Assembly (NCBI GenBank): GCA_013153415.1 | Contig: JAADEO010000026.1 | Span: 1 to 10,758 of the forward strand | Source of the DNA: Deltaproteobacteria bacterium | GTDB lineage: Bacteria > Desulfobacterota > Anaeroferrophillalia > Anaeroferrophillales > Tharpellaceae | Length of the DNA stretch: 10,758 nucleotides | Reading direction: 5' to 3' | Part shown: positions 6,115 to 10,758 of the stretch, piece by piece | Position numbering within the stretch: the stretch's first letter is position 1 | How the letters are laid out: the number at the start of each line of letters is the position of its first letter | Translations under genes and position numbers: made by a program | The notes under the pieces: generated by a model | What the model was told of the DNA's origin: nothing | The model's input: only the letters and a program-made list of their open reading frames with translations | The model's database searches: none

Positions 6115-6724
6115 TATCAGCAATTGTGAAACCGCCCGTGAGGCCGATCTCGGACTCTGCCATGACTGTCATAAACTGATGCCCATGGAGGGTCGACACG
6201 AGGTCGACTGCCCACGTTGCGGCGCCCGCATCCATCTGCGCAAACCGGGCAGTATCAGCCGCACCTGGGCCCTGGTGCTGACAGCTTTGATTCTCTCTTT
6301 TCCGGCCAATTTCCTGCCGATCATGGAGGTCAATTTTCTCGGCACTCCCGATGCCTCGACCATCATGGACGGCATCATCTATTTTTTCAAGGAGGGCTCC
6401 TACGGCATCGGCGCCATCATTCTGACCGCCAGCATCCTGGTTCCCTGTTTCAAGATCATCGGCCTGATCCTGATCCTGCTCTCAATCCAGTTCCATTGGA
6501 AAAGCTGGCTCAGGCACAAAACCATCCTCTTTCGGATCATAGAATTCATCGGCCGCTGGTCGATGCTTGACATCTTCGTTATCGCCCTGCTCCAGGTGCT
6601 GGTCAATTTCGGCTACATAACTTCAATTAGCGCGGCCCCGGCCTCGACCTATTTCACCGGCGTCGTTCTGAGCACCATGTTCGCCGCCATAACCTTCGAT
6701 TCCCGGCTTCTGTGGGATGCCTAG
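6101..6724 (+). CDS. LetA/PqiA-like membrane protein, C-terminal-half type
   Basis: This second PqiA domain is encoded as its own 207-residue inner-membrane protein. A zinc-ribbon-like CHDC (20-23) and CPRC (37-40) precede four hydrophobic segments (about 54-75, 103-130, 155-175 and 183-198). Typical second-domain motifs are SISRTWALVLTALIL, FPANFLPIMEVNFLG, ASILVPCFKIIGL, RWSMLDIFVIALLQVLV and the terminal FDSRLLWD. It should pair with the preceding protein to rebuild a two-domain LetA and hand lipids to or from the MCE protein downstream. I chose the ATG at 6101 because it places the cysteine motif about 20 residues from the start and overlaps the upstream gene by only 14 nt. An ATG at 6071 in the same frame would add ten residues read inside the upstream gene. 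Neither start has a strong ribosome binding site, as expected for coupled translation. Confidence 0.9.
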   Translation: MSQIDISNCETAREADLGLCHDCHKLMPMEGRHEVDCPRCGARIHLRKPGSISRTWALVLTALILSFPANFLPIMEVNFLGTPDASTIMDGIIYFFKEGSYGIGAIILTASILVPCFKIIGLILILLSIQFHWKSWLRHKTILFRIIEFIGRWSMLDIFVIALLQVLVNFGYITSISAAPASTYFTGVVLSTMFAAITFDSRLLWDA

Positions 6725-6770
6725 CCGCAACCTGAATTGAAAACCACCCGAAAAGAACTGAGAGAGACTT

Positions 6771-9437
6771 ATGGAAAAGCCCGTAATCAAAAAGAAAAAG
6801 GGAATTTCACCGATCTGGATCCTGCCCATCCTGGCCCTGCTCATCGGCGGCTGGCTCCTCTATACCAGTATCCGCGATGCCGGCATTCCGATCATCGTCC
6901 ACTTCGCCAACGCCGAAGGCATTACCGCCGGCAAGACCAAGGTGATCTACAAGGGGATTCCCATCGGTGTGGTCCAGGACATCACTGTCGATCCCGGCAT
7001 CGACAGTGTCTCCCTGCATATCGAGATGGACAAGATAACCAAAAAGGGCCTGGTCGAAGACACCAAGTTCTGGGTCGTCAAACCCCAGGTCGAAGCCGGC
7101 CGGATCAGGGGACTCGACACCCTGCTATCGGGCAGCTATATCGCCGTCCAGAGAGGGACATCGAAAGTCGCCTGCCGGGAGTTCATCGGCCTGCCCGACG
7201 CTCCCCCGATTCCCGATTCCGCCCCCGGTCTCCACATAACCCTGACCGCCCCGCAACTGGGCTCGGTGCAACGCGACACGCAGATCTACTATAAGAATAT
7301 CTCAATCGGTTCGGTCCAGGGCTACAAACTGAACGGGCCGGGCAACGAGGTCGAAATTTTCGTCTACATCAAACCTGAATTCAAACACCTGGTTCACACC
7401 AAGACCCGTTTCTGGAACAGCAGCGGCATCCATTTCACAGGCGGTCTTTCCGGCTTCAAGTTCCGCATGGAGAGCCTGGCATCCCTGATCTACGGCGGCA
7501 TCAGCCTCTATACTCCGGAATACCAGATACACAGCCCCTTGGCCGAAAACCACCGGGTCTTTCCCCTCTACGAGGATTTCGACGCTGCCGAATTCGGCCT
7601 CAAGCTGACCCTGCGCCTGCCCAGTGCCAAAGGCATCGAGCCCGGCATCACCAAGGTCATGTATCACGGCTTTAAAGCCGGCGTCGTCAACAAAGTGGAT
7701 TTTGACGACAAAAGCCAGGAAATCATAGCCTGCATCACCCTCGACCCGCGGGCCGAATTCATCCTCCGGGAGGGCACCCGCTTCTGGGTGGTACAGCCGG
7801 AGATCTCCATCAACAAGATCCGCAACCTCGAAACCCTGGTCAAGGGCTGCTACATCGCTTTCCAGCCCGGGGACGGCAATTACAAGGATTTCTTCGAGGT
7901 CTCCCAGCCGCCCGAAACCGAAGAGATCCTGCCGGCCGGCAAGCACTTCACCCTGGTGTCGGATAGCTCAGGGTCGCTGTCCACCGGGGCCCCGATTCTC
8001 TTCCGCCGTTTCAAAGTCGGTGAGATAACCAAATGCACCCTGACCCCGAACGGCAAAAAGATCAAGGCCGACATTCTCGTCTACCAGAAGTACGCCAACC
8101 TGGTTAAAACCAACTCGGTTTTCTGGAAAAGCGGCGGTCTCGATATCAACGCCGGTCTCAACGGCATCAAAATCGAGTATGGCAGCATCGAGGCCCTGGT
8201 CGCCGGCGGCATCACCTTTACCAATCCTCCCAGCAGCAAGAAAGCGGCCGAAGCCCCGGAGGGACACGAATTTTTCACCTACGAAGAGCACCAGGATGCG
8301 GTCAAGAACACCCCGGCCCTGCAGGAGCAGGGCCTGACCGTACAGCTCAAAACCCCAAGGACCAAGGGCTTCTCGATCGATTCGCCAATCCTTTACAAGA
8401 GTATCGAGGTCGGCAAGATCACTGACTTCCACCTCGACAAAGAGGGCAAGAACATCATCATAGATGCGTTCATCCGAAAAAAGTTCGCCCGCCTGCTGAA
8501 AGACAGCAGCCTGTTCTATAATATCAGCGGTTTTTCCGTCAGTGGCGGCATCTCCGGCATCAAGCTCGAAACCGGTTCCCTCAAAAGCATCCTGGCCGGC
8601 GGCATCGCCTTCTTCACCCCGGAACCCGGAAAACCGGCAAGCGAGGGCGACCAGTACGTTCTCTACGACAACTACCAGGAAGCCCGGGATATCGACAAGA
8701 AGATGATCTCGATCCATTTCGCCAGGCCCAACGGCCTGCATGACGATATCGAGATCCGTTACCAGGGCATCAAGATCGGACAGGTCCGCAAGGTTGAGTT
8801 CTCGGCCGACATGGAAGAGGTCATCTGCCGGGCCTTCATCGACAAACAGGCGAGCCGGCTCTTTACCAGCGGTACCAAGATCTGGCTGGTGAGTCCCGAG
8901 GTCAGCCTTTCCGGTATCAAGAACCTCGATACCATCGTCGGCGGCTCCTATATCACCCTGCGACCCGGCCCGGGCGAACCGGCCGATGAATTCGTCGCCA
9001 TGAACAGGCCTCCGCAACTCGAAAAAACCACCTCCGGCCTCGATCTGATCCTCGAAACGGCCCAGCTCGGCTCACTGAAGAAGGGTTCTCCGGTCTATTA
9101 CCGTCAGGTCCAGATCGGCCAGGTCACCGGGGCCCAACTCTCGCCGGACGCCCGCGAGGTTTTTGTCCATATCAACATCGAGCCCCCTTACGACCGCCTG
9201 GTCTACAGCAATACCAGGTTCTGGAACACCAGCGGCATCCGGGTCCGGGCCGGAATCTTCTCCGGAGTCAAGATCGACACCGAATCGGTCGAAGCCCTGG
9301 TCGCCGGCGGCATCAGCATGGCGACTCCGGAAAAGGAGAAAGGACACAAGGCTACGGCCGGCCAGCATTTCACCCTCCATAAAAAGGGGGATGAAAACTG
9401 GAAACACTGGTGCCCGGCCATCGCCCTGGAACAATAA
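6771..9437 (+). CDS. letB: LetB-like protein with seven MCE domains
   Basis: This 888-residue protein is anchored by one N-terminal membrane helix (about 13-33), with the remainder in the periplasm. I count seven MCE domains, at about 38-128, 153-249, 276-367, 391-486, 520-618, 644-733 and 755-853. E. coli LetB (YebT, 877 residues) also has seven; PqiB has three. LetB assembles as a stack of hexameric rings, a hydrophobic tunnel for phospholipids across the periplasm. Two repeat types are visible. One contains W-V-V-x-P-x-(V/I) followed by I-x-(G/N)-L-(D/E)-T and a G-(S/C)-Y-I ending (domains 1, 3 and 6). The other has a glycine-rich stretch, often after F-W-x-(S/T)-(S/G)-G, then E-(S/A)-(L/V)-x-x-(L/I) and a GGI ending (2, 4, 5 and 7). 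The short tail is HWCPAIALEQ. A purine-rich AGAGAG lies a few nt before the ATG. It starts 46 nt after the second LetA half, so the three genes form one operon. Confidence 0.95.
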   Translation: MEKPVIKKKKGISPIWILPILALLIGGWLLYTSIRDAGIPIIVHFANAEGITAGKTKVIYKGIPIGVVQDITVDPGIDSVSLHIEMDKITKKGLVEDTKFWVVKPQVEAGRIRGLDTLLSGSYIAVQRGTSKVACREFIGLPDAPPIPDSAPGLHITLTAPQLGSVQRDTQIYYKNISIGSVQGYKLNGPGNEVEIFVYIKPEFKHLVHTKTRFWNSSGIHFTGGLSGFKFRMESLASLIYGGISLYTPEYQIHSPLAENHRVFPLYEDFDAAEFGLKLTLRLPSAKGIEPGITKVMYHGFKAGVVNKVDFDDKSQEIIACITLDPRAEFILREGTRFWVVQPEISINKIRNLETLVKGCYIAFQPGDGNYKDFFEVSQPPETEEILPAGKHFTLVSDSSGSLSTGAPILFRRFKVGEITKCTLTPNGKKIKADILVYQKYANLVKTNSVFWKSGGLDINAGLNGIKIEYGSIEALVAGGITFTNPPSSKKAAEAPEGHEFFTYEEHQDAVKNTPALQEQGLTVQLKTPRTKGFSIDSPILYKSIEVGKITDFHLDKEGKNIIIDAFIRKKFARLLKDSSLFYNISGFSVSGGISGIKLETGSLKSILAGGIAFFTPEPGKPASEGDQYVLYDNYQEARDIDKKMISIHFARPNGLHDDIEIRYQGIKIGQVRKVEFSADMEEVICRAFIDKQASRLFTSGTKIWLVSPEVSLSGIKNLDTIVGGSYITLRPGPGEPADEFVAMNRPPQLEKTTSGLDLILETAQLGSLKKGSPVYYRQVQIGQVTGAQLSPDAREVFVHINIEPPYDRLVYSNTRFWNTSGIRVRAGIFSGVKIDTESVEALVAGGISMATPEKEKGHKATAGQHFTLHKKGDENWKHWCPAIALEQ

Positions 9438-9438
9438 A

Positions 9439-9480
9439 CCCGGAAAACTGCCGGCAAGACCAGAATCCGGGAGTTTTTCC
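9439..9480 (+). terminator. Possible hairpin/terminator after letB
   Basis: CCCGGA (9439-9444) can pair with TCCGGG (9466-9471), followed by AGTTTTT. Alternatively GGAAAACT (9442-9449) pairs with AGTTTTTCC (9472-9480) with one bulge, extended inward by CCGG (9451-9454) with CCGG (9467-9470). The pairings are mutually exclusive. This may be a weak terminator or an mRNA processing site between letB and the next gene, reducing rather than abolishing readthrough. Confidence 0.35.
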
Positions 9481-9519
9481 CCTGCAGTCAGCAATTCAAC
9501 CACGAAAGGACCACAAACC

Positions 9520-10758
9520 ATGAAAAGAATAATTATCCACTCCTTTATGATATTGGCGGCAATCATGCTGGTCGGCGGTCCGGCCCCGGCCGCTCCGCCG
9601 ATTCAGCCGCCCGTCCCGGCCCAGGCCAAAACGCAGACTCCGCTGCCCTTCCAGACCACCCCGATCCTGCTCAAGGCCTCGACCCTGCTGCCGGCCAATA
9701 TCCTCTCCGGCAAAAACTACAGGGTCTCGGAAAATGTCCGTAACGACGGGGTTATCAACACCTACCAGATCGACACCGACAACGGTTTTTTCTTCGTCGA
9801 AAGCACCGCCGTTCTTCTCGAGCGCATCAACGAGCTTCAGGCCCTGGAGAAGATGTACGAGATGGAACGTAAAGGAATCTTCAAGGATTCCCTGATCACC
9901 GGGGTCAAGGCCCCGGTCAAGCTGGCCGGCAACCTGGTCACCTCGCCGGTCGACACGACGACCTCGATCGTCAAGGGGACCGGCGGTTTTTTGAGCAATG
10001 TCGGGCGCTCGATCTTCAGCCGCGATCCGCACCAGGACAATGTCCTCAAGGTCGCAGTGGGTTATGATGCCACCAAACGTAAATACGCTTTCGCCTTCAT
10101 GATCAATCCTTACAGCGATTTCGAACCGGTGATCGAACGACTGGGCGAGATCTCCCGGGCCTCGGTGGCCGGCGGCATCCTGCCGAAAGTGGCGATGGCG
10201 GCGGTTCCGGGACCGGTCGGCACCGTACTGCAGATCTCGTCCACGGCCAAGAGCATGAAGGCCCTGGTCCGCGACAATCCTCCCGGAGCCCTGCGCAAGA
10301 TCAACCTGAAAAAACTCGAGGCGATGGGAGTCTCCCCGGAACTCTGCGACGCCTTTCTCAACAACTACAATTACGACCCGGAAACCGCGACCATCCTGGT
10401 CGGCGAACTGGAAACCATGAAAGGGGTCAAAGGGCGCAACTACTTCATCGCCGCCGCCAGTCTGGCCAGCAACCGCACCAGTGCCTATCTCTACCGGATC
10501 ACCGCCGGAATGATGGCCGACTACCATCGCCTGGTCGCTCCGGCCGTCCATGTCGGAATGATCAGCGGCCGTCCCTTCCTGACCAACCGGGAGGGTATCG
10601 TCGTACTGCCGCTGCCGGTCGACTATATCTTCTGGACCCGGGCGGTCGCCGCCAAGCTCCAGGTCATCGACAACGGCCTGGCCCGGCTCGGCGGAATCCA
10701 GGGCAAGGAGTTATGGCTCGGCGGCAGGATTGAGAACCAGGCCGGCATCGAGTTCGCC
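9520..10758 (+). CDS. Secreted protein of unknown function, truncated by window end
   Basis: The frame opens at an ATG with AAAGGA nine nt upstream and stays open for 413 codons to the last base, so the C-terminus is missing. Residues 1 to about 25 look like a Sec signal peptide (MKRIIIHSFM, hydrophobic core, PAPA). The mature part starts with a proline-rich stretch (PPIQPPVPAQ). A globular region follows: VFFVES-like strands, a helix ERINELQALEKMYEMER, then FKDSLITGVKAPVKLAGNLVTSPVDTTTSIVKG and GYDATKRKYAFAFMINPYSDF. Later stretches are SVAGGILPKVAMAAVPGPVGT and LKKLEAMGVSPELCDAFLNNYNYDPETATILV. I recall similar patterns in proteobacterial proteins annotated only as hypothetical; I know no function. 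It lies 82 nt after letB, so it may be an accessory periplasmic or outer-membrane-associated factor of the lipid transporter. That is inference from position only. Confidence 0.85.
   Translation, partial: MKRIIIHSFMILAAIMLVGGPAPAAPPIQPPVPAQAKTQTPLPFQTTPILLKASTLLPANILSGKNYRVSENVRNDGVINTYQIDTDNGFFFVESTAVLLERINELQALEKMYEMERKGIFKDSLITGVKAPVKLAGNLVTSPVDTTTSIVKGTGGFLSNVGRSIFSRDPHQDNVLKVAVGYDATKRKYAFAFMINPYSDFEPVIERLGEISRASVAGGILPKVAMAAVPGPVGTVLQISSTAKSMKALVRDNPPGALRKINLKKLEAMGVSPELCDAFLNNYNYDPETATILVGELETMKGVKGRNYFIAAASLASNRTSAYLYRITAGMMADYHRLVAPAVHVGMISGRPFLTNREGIVVLPLPVDYIFWTRAVAAKLQVIDNGLARLGGIQGKELWLGGRIENQAGIEFA

Noticed and set aside
7302..9017. Two long minus-strand open frames (7302-7946 and 7968-9017) opposite letB
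   Set aside because: They are antisense to clear MCE repeats, and their repeated composition simply mirrors those repeats.
9496..10551. Long minus-strand open frame opposite the secreted-protein gene
   Set aside because: The plus strand has a ribosome binding site, a signal peptide and family-like sequence. The minus-strand translation is Asp/Gly/Arg-rich low-complexity text typical of antisense frames in GC-rich coding DNA.

Overview
The window looks like chromosomal DNA of a Gram-negative bacterium. It carries a LetA/LetB-type envelope lipid transport locus, two lipoproteins with signal-peptidase-II-type leaders, and a periplasmic lytic transglycosylase. Base composition is fairly GC-rich and coding is dense. 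The pairing of a NifS-like desulfurase with a long EpsC-type serine acetyltransferase, and a LetA split into two genes, reminds me of deltaproteobacterial (Desulfobacterota) genomes. That is an impression from memory, not something the sequence proves. I see no mobile element, tRNA, rRNA, CRISPR array or phage gene.

Layout. At the left edge is the C-terminal end of a NifS-type cysteine desulfurase (to 264), followed closely by a serine O-acetyltransferase (313-1278). Together they form a cysteine-making and sulfur-mobilising pair. The first 71 bases form a perfect 33-bp fold-back and are probably not genuine NifS coding sequence. A small lipoprotein gene of unknown function (1342-1968) faces them on the minus strand. 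Divergent from it is a two-domain MltF-like protein (2118-3593), a solute-binding domain fused to a lytic transglycosylase. Next come an orphan solute-binding lipoprotein (3763-4599) and a small potassium-channel protein (4702-5406).

The right half is a lipid-transport operon. It has two consecutive half-size LetA/PqiA membrane proteins (5473-6114 and 6101-6724, overlapping by 14 nt), a LetB-like protein with seven MCE domains (6771-9437), and a secreted protein of unknown function that runs off the right edge (9520 onward). By analogy with E. coli LetAB, the two membrane proteins would together form the inner-membrane component. The MCE protein would be the periplasm-spanning tunnel that moves lipids between the membranes. 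The last protein is a candidate accessory factor by position only.

The most useful observations are the left-edge fold-back (probable amplification or assembly artefact), the gene-split LetA, the A-B-A-B-B-A-B arrangement of MCE domain types in LetB, and the uncharacterised secreted protein after letB. No intergenic gap exceeds about 170 bases.
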